From Neptuniibacter marinus (GTDB taxonomy: Bacteria; Pseudomonadota; Gammaproteobacteria; Pseudomonadales; Balneatricaceae): a DNA stretch of 64,000 nt. The position numbers and the translations under genes were made by a program. The stretch spans positions 42,716 through 106,715 of the forward strand of contig NZ_LUTR01000010.1 of assembly GCF_001597725.1 (NCBI RefSeq), written 5' to 3'. The notes under the pieces are model-generated. The model did not search any database. It saw only the letters and a list, made by a program, of their open reading frames with translations, and had not been told where the DNA came from. The number at the start of each line of letters is the position of its first letter. Positions within the stretch are counted from its first letter, which is position 1. Below, piece after piece: positions 26,713-36,173 of this stretch.

Positions 26713-27570
26713 TTAATCTCGCTCTAAACGAATTGTCACACGACGATTTCGATCACGATTCGCCTTAGTGTTATTTTCAACAACGGGATAACGCTCACCA
26801 TGATAACGGGTCGTAATCGCATTCGGATCCAAACCTAAACTAATAAGATAAGCGGTCACCTCTTCCGCTCGACGTTTAGACATATCACGATTCATTAAAC
26901 GGCGCCCCATACTATCTGAGTGCCCATCAACATAAATCGCTTTTACGCTATCATCATTTTTCACATAAAGTGCAATCATATCCAAACGTTCGCGCGAAGC
27001 GTCGGACAACCGCCACTGAGAAGAAGGAAACAAAATAGCAGTACGCGCAACTTGGCGGTAATTAACAGGGAGCAGCCCTTCGGTACACCCTACATAATCA
27101 GAATAAGCAGATTGAAAATTTACAGCAGATACAGAGACACGGAGCGACTCCTCTGTGCCATACCACTGATTAGAAGTAAACGTAGGCATCATTCCCTTAT
27201 AAAGCGCTGCTAACATATTTTTTGCATGCACTGGCTTGACATTCAGATAGCCGGTGCCCTCTTCAGCCTTCAGAGAGCCAATAAAACGAGGGGCAATTCC
27301 AGACTGCCAAGGTGATGCTTCTGCAACGAGCTTCGCCCCATCTTCAAAATGTACATTTTCAGTAGGCTTGAGGATAAAGCGCACCGATTCACCGGCCTCA
27401 TGTTCAAATACAGCACTACCAAACGAGGGAATAAGCTGACTTAGACGACAACTGAATTTTGAAGCTTCAAGGTCCCATTTCGCATCATCAATCGAGCTGC
27501 GAAATGTGATAGCCTGCACAGAATAAGCAGACAAAAAAATGATCAATGGAATAATTAAACGAACAAACAC
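26713..27570 (-). CDS. motY: MotY, T-ring protein of the sodium-driven flagellar motor
   Basis: A 285-aa exported protein with a signal peptide cut after VQA at residue 20. Residues 21-150 form the MotY N-terminal domain (ITFRSSIDDAKWDLEASKF). Residues ~165-285 form an OmpA/MotB-like peptidoglycan-binding domain (VDGHSDSMGRRLMNRDMSKRR, ITTRYHGERYPV, NRRVTIRLE). MotY, with MotX, forms the T ring holding the stator around polar sodium-type flagellar motors. It has its own sigma-28-like promoter about 45 nt upstream, and no other motor genes are adjacent. Confidence 0.93.
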   Translation of the reverse strand: MFVRLIIPLIIFLSAYSVQAITFRSSIDDAKWDLEASKFSCRLSQLIPSFGSAVFEHEAGESVRFILKPTENVHFEDGAKLVAEASPWQSGIAPRFIGSLKAEEGTGYLNVKPVHAKNMLAALYKGMMPTFTSNQWYGTEESLRVSVSAVNFQSAYSDYVGCTEGLLPVNYRQVARTAILFPSSQWRLSDASRERLDMIALYVKNDDSVKAIYVDGHSDSMGRRLMNRDMSKRRAEEVTAYLISLGLDPNAITTRYHGERYPVVENNTKANRDRNRRVTIRLERD

Positions 27571-27617
27571 AGAATAAACCGCCTAGGAAATTCAATAAAC
27601 ACAACAACACCTACTTC

Positions 27618-27644
27618 TTTTCGGCCAAAACATCATTATCTTGA
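27618..27644 (-). promoter_or_regulatory. Sigma-28 (FliA) promoter for motY
   Basis: On the minus strand TCAAGATA, an 11-nt spacer and GCCGAAAA. The -10 matches the FliA consensus GCCGATAA at seven of eight positions, the spacer is exact, and the -35 matches at five of eight. It lies 48 nt before the motY ATG. motY is a late flagellar gene in other bacteria with sodium motors. Confidence 0.7.
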
Positions 27645-27724
27645 GGAGGTAATTGGAGTGACTTCAATTACACTGTTAGAATAACCTCTGATTAAACGGA
27701 AACCTCGCCAAGTAAGGGCAGCAC

Positions 27725-28381
27725 TTGAATAACCTTCATGATACAAAACATCCCATGGCAAACCGCTTCCGCGGATTTTTACCTGTTGTTATAGACGTCG
27801 AGACAGCAGGTTTTAATGCCCGCACTGATGCGCTACTAGAAATTGCCGCAGTAACACTCACAATGGATGAAAATGGCTTTTTAATTATAGACCAAAGCTT
27901 TGAAGCTCAAGTTGATCCCTTTGAAGGCGCTAACATTGAGCAATCTGCACTTGATTTCACAGGCATAGATCCTTTTGATCCAAATCGGGAAGCCGTTCCC
28001 GAACGCGAAGCACTTGAAGAAATATTCAAAGCCGTTCGCAAATCGATCAAAGTTCATGACTGTAAACGTGCCGTATTAGTCGGCCATAATGCTTCTTTTG
28101 ATCAAGGCTTTGTCAATGCCGCGTCTAATCGTGCCGATATCAAACGCAATCCATTCCATCCATTCTCTACATTCGACACAGCCACACTAGGCGGACTAGC
28201 CTTTGGCCAGACAGTATTAGCTAGAGCTTGCCAAGTTGCGGGGATAGATTTCGATGGAAAACAAGCCCATTCTGCACTCTATGACACAACCAAAACTGCC
28301 GAGCTTTTTTGCATTATTGTCAACCGCTGGAAAGAGCTAGGCGGATGGGACATGGTCGATAACTATGATGATTACGAATAA
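27725..28381 (+). CDS. rnt: Ribonuclease T
   Basis: A 218-aa DEDDh exoribonuclease that trims 3' ends of tRNA and other stable RNAs. Exo I is [22 protein letters not shown], Exo II is [15 protein letters not shown] and Exo III is [15 protein letters not shown], giving the full Asp-Glu-Asp-His-Asp set. The TTG at 27725 gives a length close to E. coli RNase T (215) and has AAGTAAGGGCAG upstream; an ATG at 27755 would shorten it by 10 residues and lacks a ribosome site. It converges on the peroxiredoxin gene and shares a terminator with it. Confidence 0.94.
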   Translation: MNNLHDTKHPMANRFRGFLPVVIDVETAGFNARTDALLEIAAVTLTMDENGFLIIDQSFEAQVDPFEGANIEQSALDFTGIDPFDPNREAVPEREALEEIFKAVRKSIKVHDCKRAVLVGHNASFDQGFVNAASNRADIKRNPFHPFSTFDTATLGGLAFGQTVLARACQVAGIDFDGKQAHSALYDTTKTAELFCIIVNRWKELGGWDMVDNYDDYE

Positions 28382-28422
28382 CCACCATCACGTATAAATC
28401 CCCCCCCTTTACTATCAAACAC

Positions 28423-28451
28423 AAAAAAACCCGCAATAGCGGGTTTTTTTT
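28423..28451. terminator. Bidirectional terminator between rnt and peroxiredoxin gene
   Basis: CCCGC-AATA-GCGGG is flanked by seven A on the left and eight T on the right, so it can stop transcription from both converging genes. Confidence 0.92.
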
Positions 28452-28466
28452 ATAAAAGCGCTAAAA

Positions 28467-29069
28467 TTACAGCTTATCGCCTTCTTCGGAAAGATAAGAA
28501 GCAACACCTTCAGGAGATGCAACCATACCTTTATCACCTTGATTCCAGCCCGCTGGACAAACTTCACCATGCTCCTGGTGGAACGCAAGCGCATCAACCA
28601 TACGTAGCATTTCATCAACGTTACGGCCAAGTGGCAGGTCGTTCACTACTTGATGACGAACTAAACCATCTTCATCAATCAAGAAAGAACCACGGAAAGC
28701 CATACCACCAGCAGATTCAACATCATAGTCCTTGCAGATACTATGCGTCATATCAGCAACCAATGTGTAGTTAACAGGCCCAATACCGCCTTCGTTAACC
28801 GGCGTATTACGCCAAGCATTATGTGAGAAATGAGAATCAATAGAAACACCGATCACTTCTACATTACGCTTTTTAAACTCTTCGATACGGTGATCGAAAG
28901 CCAATAGCTCAGAAGGACAAACAAAAGTAAAATCAAGCGGATAGAAGAAAACAACCGCTTTTTTGCCTTTGATAGCTTCAGACAGTGTATAAGAATCAAC
29001 AATCTCACCGTTACCTAGTACAGCTGCTGTGGTGAAATCAGGTGCCTGCTTACCTACAAGTACGCCCAT
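28467..29069 (-). CDS. Typical 2-Cys peroxiredoxin (AhpC/Prx1 type)
   Basis: A 200-aa cytosolic peroxidase. The peroxidatic Cys51 is in FYPLDFTFVCPSE, with the catalytic Thr48 and a downstream conserved Arg; the resolving Cys171 is in HGEVCPAGW. The GGIGP-type segment (NEGGIGPVNYTL) near residue 92 suggests a peroxide-sensitive, over-oxidisable form, although the matching C-terminal YF motif is not seen. It reduces hydrogen and alkyl peroxides using thioredoxin or AhpF-type reductants. TGGAGATTTATTACA precedes the ATG. A monothiol glutaredoxin gene lies 90 nt upstream on the same strand. Confidence 0.94.
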   Translation of the reverse strand: MGVLVGKQAPDFTTAAVLGNGEIVDSYTLSEAIKGKKAVVFFYPLDFTFVCPSELLAFDHRIEEFKKRNVEVIGVSIDSHFSHNAWRNTPVNEGGIGPVNYTLVADMTHSICKDYDVESAGGMAFRGSFLIDEDGLVRHQVVNDLPLGRNVDEMLRMVDALAFHQEHGEVCPAGWNQGDKGMVASPEGVASYLSEEGDKL

Positions 29070-29159
29070 TGTAATAAATCTCCATTAAATGATATCTAGC
29101 GTTAGGGATAATATGATAGAAAAGATGCCCTTAAAATCAAGCGCATCCTTCTTCAAAAT

Positions 29160-29498
29160 TTATTCTGCATCCGTTGCTTCTGAATTTGCTGCCGATTCTT
29201 TGATTAAGGTTTCAAGCTCACCGCTTTCTGCCATCTCACAAATAATATCGCAACCACCAATTAACTCACCTTTAATCCACAACTGTGGGAAGGTTGGCCA
29301 ATTAGCATACTTTGGCAACTCTGCACGAATCTCTTGGTTTTCCAAAATATTGACAAAGGCAAAACGTTCGCCACAAGCCATTACTGCTTCAGAAGCACGA
29401 GATGAAAAGCCACACTGAGGGAAACGAGGCGTCCCTTTCATGTAAAGCAGAATATCATTACTCTCAAGCTGTTCTTTAATGGTATCTATTACACTCAT
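29160..29498 (-). CDS. grxD: Monothiol glutaredoxin Grx4 (CGFS type)
   Basis: A 112-aa protein with the CGFS motif in RFPQCGFSSRA and the glutathione-binding segments WPTFPQLWIKGELIGGCDI. CGFS glutaredoxins bind a [2Fe-2S] cluster with glutathione and deliver or sense Fe-S clusters together with BolA proteins. The start at 29498 has AGGTG 7 nt upstream; an earlier in-frame ATG adds 12 residues outside the domain. The last 15 residues are Ala/Glu-rich and disordered. A candidate Fur site lies 125 nt upstream. Confidence 0.94.
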   Translation of the reverse strand: MSVIDTIKEQLESNDILLYMKGTPRFPQCGFSSRASEAVMACGERFAFVNILENQEIRAELPKYANWPTFPQLWIKGELIGGCDIICEMAESGELETLIKESAANSEATDAE

Positions 29499-29623
29499 TC
29501 GTACACCTATATTCTTTACTAATTCTGAAAACATTTCTCACGGATATTGTGGCGAACAATATACCATATATCCGACCATCTTACTCTGATAATGTACATT
29601 TGCATTTCTTAATTAGGTCGATA

Positions 29624-29642
29624 AATAATTTCTATCATTATC
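29624..29642. promoter_or_regulatory. Candidate Fur box between grxD and argD
   Basis: The 19 bases match the classical Fur consensus GATAATGATAATCATTATC at 14 positions, including a perfect right half ATCATTATC. It is in the divergent region. The left half is weak, so this is tentative. Confidence 0.3.
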
Positions 29643-29723
29643 AACTACCTTATCAACTACCGAAGTCCCCTCTCTAAAAAATTACTGACTTTATTGATAC
29701 AAAATCTTGCCAAAGCGATCAAA

Positions 29724-29770
29724 GCTGCCTATTATTCGTCCTTTAGATTGGCAGCCTTGGCTGCCTTTTT
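29724..29770 (+). promoter_or_regulatory. Apparent transcription attenuator in the argDF leader
   Basis: Segment 1 GCTGCC (29724-29729), segment 2 GGCAGC (29750-29755) and segment 3 GCTGCC (29760-29765) are mutually complementary. Pairing 2:3 makes a terminator stem with a CTTG loop followed by five T; pairing 1:2 would prevent it. The T-run ends 21 nt before the argD ATG, too close for another promoter, so argDF transcripts must pass through it. Confidence 0.6.
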
Positions 29771-29791
29771 GCGTTGTAGGGAAATATAAAC

Positions 29792-31027
29792 ATGGCTGTA
29801 GAATCTATCATGACTACCTACAACCGGTTGTCCGTAGCGTTCGAGCGCGGAGAAGGCAGCTGGTTGTTTGATATAAACGGTAATAAATACCTGGATGCAT
29901 TAAGCGGTATCGCTGTATGTGGCTTAGGCCATGCACACCCAGCTGTTACACATGCCATATCAGAACAAGCAGGCAAACTTCTTCATACATCAAATTTATA
30001 TACCATTCCCAATCAGCAGCAATTGGCAGAACGCCTAACCCAAATTTCGGGTATGGAAAATGTTTTTTTCGGCAACTCTGGTGCCGAAGCCAACGAAGCT
30101 GCGATAAAAATTGCTCGCCGCTACGGCCACACAGTTCGAAACATTGACAACCCTGCCATTATCGTTATGGAAAACGCATTCCACGGCCGCACCATGGCTA
30201 CATTAAGTGCTACAGGTAATCGCTCAGCCCAAGCGGGTTTCGAGCCTCTCGTTAGTGGTTTTGTACGCGCCCCTTACGATGATATTGACGCCATCAAAAC
30301 CATTGCAACAAACAATCCAAATATCGTTGCGGTTTTAGTAGAGCCGATCCAGGGCGAATCAGGTATTCATATACCTGCAGATGATTACCTCAACCAAATT
30401 CGTACCATCTGCGACGAAAATAACTGGCTAATGATGCTCGACGAAGTGCAAAGCGGTAATGGCCGTTCGGGTAAATATTTCGCCTATCAACACAATAATA
30501 TTCTGCCGGATGTTGTCACAACAGCCAAAGGCTTAGGCAATGGCGTACCTATTGGCGCTTGTTTAGCGCGCGGTGTAGCCGCTACTATTCTCTCTCCTGG
30601 TACTCATGGCTCAACCTATGGTGGTAACCCGCTTGCATGTGCCGCTGCACTTGCTGTCGTGAACACTATTATGAATGAGAATTTATGTGACCGCGCAGAA
30701 AAATTAGGCAATAAAATTGCTGAGGGTTTCCGCAGCGAAATCGGTACAGCCGAGTACGTTAAAGAGATCCGCAACAAAGGCATGCTTATCGCGATAGAAC
30801 TCACCGACGGTGGTAGCGAACTGGCAGTCTTAGCAAAAGTGAAAGGAATTCTATTGAATATTACTGGCGGCGGGAAAGTCGTAAGGATGCTCCCTCCTCT
30901 AACAATGACCGACAGCGAAGCTGAACTTTTGGTCAACACGCTTTCACAAATTATTAGGATTTATGCGGCTGATGAACGCAGCTCAAATGATCTCCCAGAA
31001 GCACCCAATGGCGACCGCAGAGTATAA
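29792..31027 (+). CDS. argD: Acetylornithine aminotransferase
   Basis: A 411-aa class III PLP-dependent aminotransferase. The PLP lysine is in [10 protein letters not shown]; the phosphate-binding [20 protein letters not shown], the aldimine-side Asp in [13 protein letters not shown] and [14 protein letters not shown] are all present. It converts N-acetylglutamate semialdehyde to N-acetylornithine in arginine synthesis and may serve succinyldiaminopimelate in lysine synthesis. It has a C-terminal tail of about 20 residues ([18 protein letters not shown]) beyond the usual end. Its stop overlaps the argF start by one base (TAATG). Expression likely depends on the attenuator-like leader. Confidence 0.94.
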   Translation: MAVESIMTTYNRLSVAFERGEGSWLFDINGNKYLDALSGIAVCGLGHAHPAVTHAISEQAGKLLHTSNLYTIPNQQQLAERLTQISGMENVFFGNSGAEANEAAIKIARRYGHTVRNIDNPAIIVMENAFHGRTMATLSATGNRSAQAGFEPLVSGFVRAPYDDIDAIKTIATNNPNIVAVLVEPIQGESGIHIPADDYLNQIRTICDENNWLMMLDEVQSGNGRSGKYFAYQHNNILPDVVTTAKGLGNGVPIGACLARGVAATILSPGTHGSTYGGNPLACAAALAVVNTIMNENLCDRAEKLGNKIAEGFRSEIGTAEYVKEIRNKGMLIAIELTDGGSELAVLAKVKGILLNITGGGKVVRMLPPLTMTDSEAELLVNTLSQIIRIYAADERSSNDLPEAPNGDRRV

Positions 31028-31932
31028 TGACTATTAGACACTTTTTAACACTAAATGACCTAAGCTCAACTGAACTAGGCCGCCTGATCCGACGCGCAAG
31101 CGAACTCAAGGCAATTAGGAATCGCGGCGAAGTCTATGAGCCACTAAAAAGCAAAGTAATGTCGATGATCTTCGAAAAGTCATCGACTCGTACCCGTGTT
31201 TCTTTTGAAGCAGGTATGGCGCAATTTGGTGGCCACGCAATGTTTTTATCCCCGCGGGATACACAGTTAGGCCGCGGCGAACCAATTAGCGATAGTGCCA
31301 AAGTTATATCTAGCATGGTTGATGTGGTCATGATTAGAACATTTAGCCACCAGCTGGTTGAAGACTTTGCCGCCAACTCATCTGTACCGGTTATTAACGC
31401 ACTGACCGATGAATACCACCCCTGCCAACTGCTTGCAGATATGCAAACTTACTTTGAACATCGCGGTGAGATTCAAGGAAAAACCGTGACTTGGATCGGT
31501 GATGGCAACAACATGTGCCACTCCTATATTAATGCGGCAAAACAATTCGATTTCAAACTTAATATTGCCTGCCCAGAAGGGTTTGATCCAAATATGGAGC
31601 TGGTTGAGGAAAATAAAGAACGTGTATTTATTACACGCTCTCCTCAAGAAGCAGTTACAGGCAGCGACCTGATCGTCACCGACGTATGGGCCTCCATGGG
31701 TCAAGAAGAGGAACAAAAGGAACGAGAAAAGAAATTTTCTGGTTTTCAAGTTTCTCCAGCACTGATGGACCATGCGAATAAAGATGCTTTATTTATGCAC
31801 TGCCTTCCAGCTCACCGCGGCGAAGAAATTAGTATCGATATGATGGATGATCCTCGTTCGGTCGTATTCGATGAAGCTGAGAATAGACTGCATGCGCAAA
31901 AAGCATTATTAGAGTTTCTACTTGTCAAATAA
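31027..31932 (+). CDS. argF: Ornithine carbamoyltransferase
   Basis: A 301-aa enzyme forming citrulline from ornithine and carbamoyl phosphate. The carbamoyl-phosphate loop is [14 protein letters not shown], the second is [13 protein letters not shown], and the ornithine-binding motif is [12 protein letters not shown] near residue 262. The segment [13 protein letters not shown] fits the OTC ornithine loop, separating it from aspartate carbamoyltransferase. It forms a two-gene operon with argD and supplies the substrate for ArgG. Confidence 0.96.
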   Translation: MTIRHFLTLNDLSSTELGRLIRRASELKAIRNRGEVYEPLKSKVMSMIFEKSSTRTRVSFEAGMAQFGGHAMFLSPRDTQLGRGEPISDSAKVISSMVDVVMIRTFSHQLVEDFAANSSVPVINALTDEYHPCQLLADMQTYFEHRGEIQGKTVTWIGDGNNMCHSYINAAKQFDFKLNIACPEGFDPNMELVEENKERVFITRSPQEAVTGSDLIVTDVWASMGQEEEQKEREKKFSGFQVSPALMDHANKDALFMHCLPAHRGEEISIDMMDDPRSVVFDEAENRLHAQKALLEFLLVK

Positions 31933-31936
31933 AGCA

Positions 31937-31966
31937 AGGTAACCACAGTAATTTTCTGGGTTACCT
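31937..31966 (+). terminator. Stem-loop after argF
   Basis: AGGTAACC-A-CAG pairs with CTG-GGTTACCT over a 7-nt loop directly after the argF stop. The following tract is pyrimidine-rich with mixed C and T, so it is a weaker terminator than the others. Confidence 0.55.
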
Positions 31967-32037
31967 GCTCTTCTTGCTCCAACGTACTATACTGCGTATA
32001 TTCCGATTATAGGATCACCCACTAGAGAGACGAGCAA

Positions 32038-32952
32038 ATGGTTGAACTTCGACATCTAAAAACACTGTCCGCTTTACGCGACGCCGGTAGTCTTGTCGAA
32101 GCAGCAGATCGAGTTCACCTCACTCAATCAGCCCTATCTCATCAGATTAAAGACTTAGAAGATCGTCTTAACTGCTCTCTTTTTATTCGTAAAACAAAAC
32201 CTATTTGTTTTACCAGCGCAGGCCAACGCCTACTGACACTAGCCGATGAAATACTGCCCATGATTCGCAATACAGAACGCGATATTGCACGTCTTGCTGG
32301 CGGTGAAGCGGGCAGACTCAATTTATGTATAGAATGTCATAGTTGTTTTGACTGGCTAATGCCAACCATTGACCATTTCCGTCAGCACTGGCCTGAAATT
32401 GAGCTTGACCTCTCAAGTGGATTTAGCTTTCAACCCTTACCCGCACTCGCACGTGGCGATTTAGATCTAGTTATTACATCCGATCCAGAACCCCGTAATG
32501 GTATTACTTACACCCCTCTGTTTACCTACGAATCTCGATTAGCGATAAGTAAACAACACCGTTTAATGGCAAGACGCTTTATCCATCCAGAAGACTTAGC
32601 GCAAGAAACCCTTATTACCTACCCAGTAGAACACCAGCGACTGGATATTTTTAATCACTTTCTAGATGAAGCAGATGTAGAGCCACAAACCATAAGAACT
32701 GCTGAGCTGACTATTATGATGCTTCAGCTAGTGGCAAGCGGTCGCGGTGTAGCTGCTCTACCAAACTGGGCACTGCATGAGTATATTCAACGGGAATATA
32801 TTGCCTCCAAACCTCTAGGCGAAAAAGGCATATGGTGCACCCTTTATGCAGCGATTCGCGACGACCAAAAAGATGCAGAATTTATGGTCGACTTCCTTAA
32901 TACAGCAAAAGATATCTCTTTCCGTAATTTAACGGGTATTAAGACCGCTTAA
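32038..32952 (+). CDS. metR: LysR-family regulator MetR
   Basis: A 304-aa regulator. The N-terminal helix-turn-helix is ELRHLKTLSALRDAGSLVEAADRVHLTQSALSHQIKDLE, almost diagnostic of MetR; the effector domain (about 90-300) contains CIECHSCFDWLMPTI and VASGRGVAALPNWAL, also conserved in MetR. It activates methionine synthase genes (metE/metH) with homocysteine as coeffector. No met biosynthesis gene is adjacent here, so it acts on distant targets. It lies 105 nt after argF and is probably a separate unit. Confidence 0.88.
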   Translation: MVELRHLKTLSALRDAGSLVEAADRVHLTQSALSHQIKDLEDRLNCSLFIRKTKPICFTSAGQRLLTLADEILPMIRNTERDIARLAGGEAGRLNLCIECHSCFDWLMPTIDHFRQHWPEIELDLSSGFSFQPLPALARGDLDLVITSDPEPRNGITYTPLFTYESRLAISKQHRLMARRFIHPEDLAQETLITYPVEHQRLDIFNHFLDEADVEPQTIRTAELTIMMLQLVASGRGVAALPNWALHEYIQREYIASKPLGEKGIWCTLYAAIRDDQKDAEFMVDFLNTAKDISFRNLTGIKTA

Positions 32953-33197
32953 TAAATGATATAAATAATTAATCAACATTTAACAAGATAAGTATTTAAA
33001 CGTGAATCGTAGCAATATGGATGCAGTAACCCTGCAGTCAAACTACATTACCTGCCCCGCTTTTTTTCTATACTCCTATTTTATTTAGGTCTGTAGACTT
33101 CGTGCTATCTGCACAAAATTTACAGGCCGCCTCCGTTCCTCTTTTCAAATAATCTTTATTTTTTAGCTTTAAACTAGAACACTCTAGGATGCAGAAA

Positions 33198-34553
33198 ATG
33201 ACCACACAAATATGGACACCGACTAGTTGGAGAGATAAACCTATTCTTCAACAGCCTGAATACACTGACCAAAAAGCTTTAATGGATGCCGAAGCAACAT
33301 TAAGCAAAATGCCACCCTTGGTATTTGCCGGCGAAATAAACCAACTAAAAAAAGAGCTAGCTAACGTTGCTCAAGGCAAAGCTTTTCTTCTCCAAGGAGG
33401 GGACTGTGCTGAAAGCTTTAACGAATTTAGCGCCGATAAGATTCGCGATACCTTCAAGGTCCTTATGCAGATGGCCATTGTCATGACCTTTTCGGCAAGC
33501 AGCCCTATAGTAAAAATAGGTCGAATTGCTGGCCAGTACGCTAAACCTCGCTCCAGCGATATGGAAAGCAACAAAGGCATTGAATTACCTAGTTATCGCG
33601 GCGATATCATTAACGGTATTGAGTTTACGGAAAGCGCCCGACAGGCGGACCCTGAACGTTTAATAACTGCTTACCACCAAGCCGCATCGACGCTTAATCT
33701 GCTAAGAGCTTTCTCTAGTGGTGGCTTTGCCGACCTCCATCAAGTGCATGCATGGAATCAGAGTTTTATTAGTAACAGTCCACTGACAGATAAATACCAA
33801 AACCTAGCAGACCAAATTGATCAATCTATTCGTTTTATGGAGGCTTGTGGTATCAATTCATCCAACACGCCCCAGCTCCATGAAACGGCACTTTATACCT
33901 CTCACGAAGCGCTGCTACTGAGTTATGAGCAAGCTTTAACTCGAACAGATAGCCTAACAGGTGATTGGTATGACTGCTCAGCACATATGCTTTGGATTGG
34001 CGACAGAACACGTCAACCCGATCACGCCCATGTGGAGTTTTTACGAGGCGTCAAAAATCCCATTGGGATTAAAGTAGGGCCAAGTACAAAAGTTGACGAC
34101 TTAGAGCAGCTGTTAAATATTTTGAATCCGGAAAACGAAGCTGGACGTATTACACTAATTGCTCGAATGGGAGCCGATAAAATCACTGAGTATCTGCCTA
34201 GACTTGTTCGCGCTGTCAAACAGAGCGGCCATCAAGTGATATGGAGTTCAGATCCTATGCATGGTAATACGATCAAAGCCTCCAGTGGCTATAAAACACG
34301 TAGTGTTGACGCCATTCTTAAAGAGGTCAAAGGATTCTTCGAAGTACACCGAGCGGAAGGCACCCATGCGGGCGGCGTTCATTTCGAAATGACAGGGCAA
34401 AATGTAACAGAATGCATAGGTGGCGCTTACATGATTAGCGAGCAAGGCCTAGCTGATCGCTACCACACTCATTGCGACCCCCGTCTTAATGGAGAACAAG
34501 CTTTAGAACTTGCTTATCTAATTGCCGACACACTAAAAGCCGCTCGACGGTAA
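33198..34553 (+). CDS. Class II 3-deoxy-7-phosphoheptulonate (DAHP) synthase
   Basis: A 451-aa class II (plant/AroA-II type) enzyme that starts the shikimate pathway from PEP and erythrose 4-phosphate. Motifs: [12 protein letters not shown] with the metal-binding Cys, [45 protein letters not shown], and the [12 protein letters not shown] metal-site His. The chosen ATG at 33198 has AGGA 8 nt upstream; one three codons earlier overlaps that site. It is a single-gene unit between metR and a terminator. Confidence 0.95.
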   Translation: MTTQIWTPTSWRDKPILQQPEYTDQKALMDAEATLSKMPPLVFAGEINQLKKELANVAQGKAFLLQGGDCAESFNEFSADKIRDTFKVLMQMAIVMTFSASSPIVKIGRIAGQYAKPRSSDMESNKGIELPSYRGDIINGIEFTESARQADPERLITAYHQAASTLNLLRAFSSGGFADLHQVHAWNQSFISNSPLTDKYQNLADQIDQSIRFMEACGINSSNTPQLHETALYTSHEALLLSYEQALTRTDSLTGDWYDCSAHMLWIGDRTRQPDHAHVEFLRGVKNPIGIKVGPSTKVDDLEQLLNILNPENEAGRITLIARMGADKITEYLPRLVRAVKQSGHQVIWSSDPMHGNTIKASSGYKTRSVDAILKEVKGFFEVHRAEGTHAGGVHFEMTGQNVTECIGGAYMISEQGLADRYHTHCDPRLNGEQALELAYLIADTLKAARR

Positions 34554-34573
34554 GCAACCCATCACTCTAAATT

Positions 34574-34599
34574 AAAAAGCCTGCTCATGCAGGCTTTTC
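34574..34599. terminator. Terminator between DAHP synthase and CBS genes
   Basis: AAAAAGCCTGC-TCAT-GCAGGCTTTT has an A-run and T-run on its two sides and can serve both converging transcripts. Confidence 0.9.
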
Positions 34600-34621
34600 T
34601 ATGTAAAGAAATCGACTGTAT

Positions 34622-35026
34622 TTAAACGCCCAACACACCCTTTAAAACGATACCACTATAACTCACAACACCTAAGACCTTACCATCCTTAATAACAGGT
34701 GCATGCGCCAAACCAAAGTTCTCAAACAAACGTGAGCAATAACGAATATCCATTTCGGGATCCACGGAAACGACCGGCTTCGCCATTACTTCATAAACGT
34801 TGACTCGCTCTGGTGAACGATCTTTAGCTACAACATTCTTGGCCACATCAGATAAAAGTAACAGCCCATATTCGTCATCTGGGTTTCGCTTATTAATGAT
34901 AAGCACTTCAGAATTTTGTTGCTGAAATACACTTAAAGCATCCTGCACAGTAATTAAACCATCAATGATAGCAAACTCATCCGTCATTACATCGCGGACA
35001 CGGACTACTTTCTTTTCTACTTTCAT
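34622..35026 (-). CDS. Stand-alone CBS-pair protein of the DUF1538 operon
   Basis: A 134-aa cytosolic protein made only of two CBS domains (residues 10-65: VRDVMTDEFAIIDGLITVQDAL; residues 75-130: VYEVMAKPVVSVDPEMDIRYCS ... HAPVIKDGKVLGVVSYSGIV). CBS pairs bind adenine nucleotides and gate transporters or enzymes. Its start overlaps the PII-like gene by 4 nt, and it closes a four-gene operon with two membrane proteins. Inference: it senses energy charge and regulates the DUF1538 transporter. Confidence 0.85.
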   Translation of the reverse strand: MKVEKKVVRVRDVMTDEFAIIDGLITVQDALSVFQQQNSEVLIINKRNPDDEYGLLLLSDVAKNVVAKDRSPERVNVYEVMAKPVVSVDPEMDIRYCSRLFENFGLAHAPVIKDGKVLGVVSYSGIVLKGVLGV

Positions 35027-35373
35027 AGCTCATCCTCAACGATATTCGACAGCTCTTTCACTTGATGAGCAATCCCTACTGCATCCTCTATATCAACTTG
35101 TATTGCTATTCCACGACCAGGATGCTCTTCAAACTCCGCAACGTTAGAAATTGTTTCTAGAATCTTCCGACTTAAATGCTCTTCAACAATAAAGAGTACA
35201 ACATCACGCTGAGATACAAGCGTTAATCCTAAAAACGTTTTAGGCTGATTTACACCTTCTCCGCGAGCATTATTAATGACAGTAGCGCCTGTAGCACCCG
35301 CTTCGCGCGCAGCTTCCATAATCGCCTCAGTTTTTGAATCTTCTACAAAAACCACTAATAACTTGAAATGCAT
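35023..35373 (-). CDS. PII-like signalling protein linked to DUF1538 transporter
   Basis: A 116-aa protein with the PII fold order: KLLVVFVEDSKTEAIMEAAREAGATGATV at the N-terminus (strand-helix-strand), a short T-loop region (NARGEGVNQPKTFLGL), then RDVVLFIVEEHLSRKILETI. It lacks the GlnB uridylylated Tyr motif, so it is a PII-like protein, not a nitrogen regulator. Such proteins trimerise and bind nucleotides or small ligands to control a membrane partner. The two membrane genes lie immediately upstream, and the CBS gene overlaps its end. Confidence 0.82.
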   Translation of the reverse strand: MHFKLLVVFVEDSKTEAIMEAAREAGATGATVINNARGEGVNQPKTFLGLTLVSQRDVVLFIVEEHLSRKILETISNVAEFEEHPGRGIAIQVDIEDAVGIAHQVKELSNIVEDEL

Positions 35374-35393
35374 AACCGCCCCTTCGACTACTA

Positions 35394-36173
35394 TTAGTCC
35401 GTTATCTTGCTACGTTTAGTACGTAGTTCTGCAATTTGCGCATATGCCATAACCGTTATTATCGGAAACAAACTAGCAAATGCAATCAAGCCAAAACCAT
35501 CTATTAAAGCACTACGTCCCGGCACCGTTTCAGCCAATCCTAAGCCTAACGCAGCGACTAACGGAACAGTGACCGTTGATGTTGTAACCCCACCAGAATC
35601 ATATGCCAACGGCACGATCATTTTAGGGGCAAAAAATGTTTGAATAACAACAATGATATAGCCAGCAATAATAAACCAGTAGATCGGGTACCCTGTAACT
35701 ATACGCCAAGCACCTAAAGAGATTCCTATAGCAACCCCTATAGCAACCGCAATTCGAAGCCCCCAAACACCTATAGAGCCCCCCGAAACCTCATTCGCCT
35801 TCATAGCTACAGCAATAAGAGAGGGTTCGGCGATTGTTGTACTAGCACCTATAGCAAAGGCAAATATATACACCCAAAAATAATCATACCAACGAAGGCC
35901 CATATCGGAAGGGCCACTCCAAGCACGAATAAAATCAGGATCTGTTAACTGCTCAGCCATTAAACGACCAATAGGGAACAACGCTTTTTCTAGTCCTAAC
36001 AAAAATAGTGCAAGGCCAAGCACTACATAAACAAAACCAACTAACACCTTTCGAAGGTTGGCTATACGCCGTCTGATCACACCAAACTGAAAACCAAAAA
36101 GAATAACCACAATGGGCATTACATCTTTTATGGTAGCAAGTGTAATATCAGAAAATTGCTCCCAAAATCCCAT
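35394..36173 (-). CDS. DUF1538 membrane protein, second half-transporter
   Basis: A 259-aa integral membrane protein with about seven hydrophobic helices. Two signature loops are present: GASTTIAEPSLIAVAMKA and [28 protein letters not shown], the second followed by [17 protein letters not shown]. The same two motifs occur in the next protein, so the pair are paralogous halves of the DUF1538 family. The polar DSGGVTTST loop in a hydrophobic context looks like a substrate or ion path. The substrate is unknown. Its ATG shares one base with the upstream gene's stop (TAATG). Confidence 0.82.
   Translation of the reverse strand: MGFWEQFSDITLATIKDVMPIVVILFGFQFGVIRRRIANLRKVLVGFVYVVLGLALFLLGLEKALFPIGRLMAEQLTDPDFIRAWSGPSDMGLRWYDYFWVYIFAFAIGASTTIAEPSLIAVAMKANEVSGGSIGVWGLRIAVAIGVAIGISLGAWRIVTGYPIYWFIIAGYIIVVIQTFFAPKMIVPLAYDSGGVTTSTVTVPLVAALGLGLAETVPGRSALIDGFGLIAFASLFPIITVMAYAQIAELRTKRSKITD

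Noticed and set aside
29540..29723. ArgR boxes or an arginine-rich leader peptide before argD
   Set aside because: No pair of ArgR-like 18-bp sites with correct spacing and no short frame rich in Arg codons was found; the only support is for the hairpin pair itself.
31378..31773. Minus-strand frame of 131 codons inside argF
   Set aside because: It is fully antisense to a gene with intact motifs and has no translation signal.
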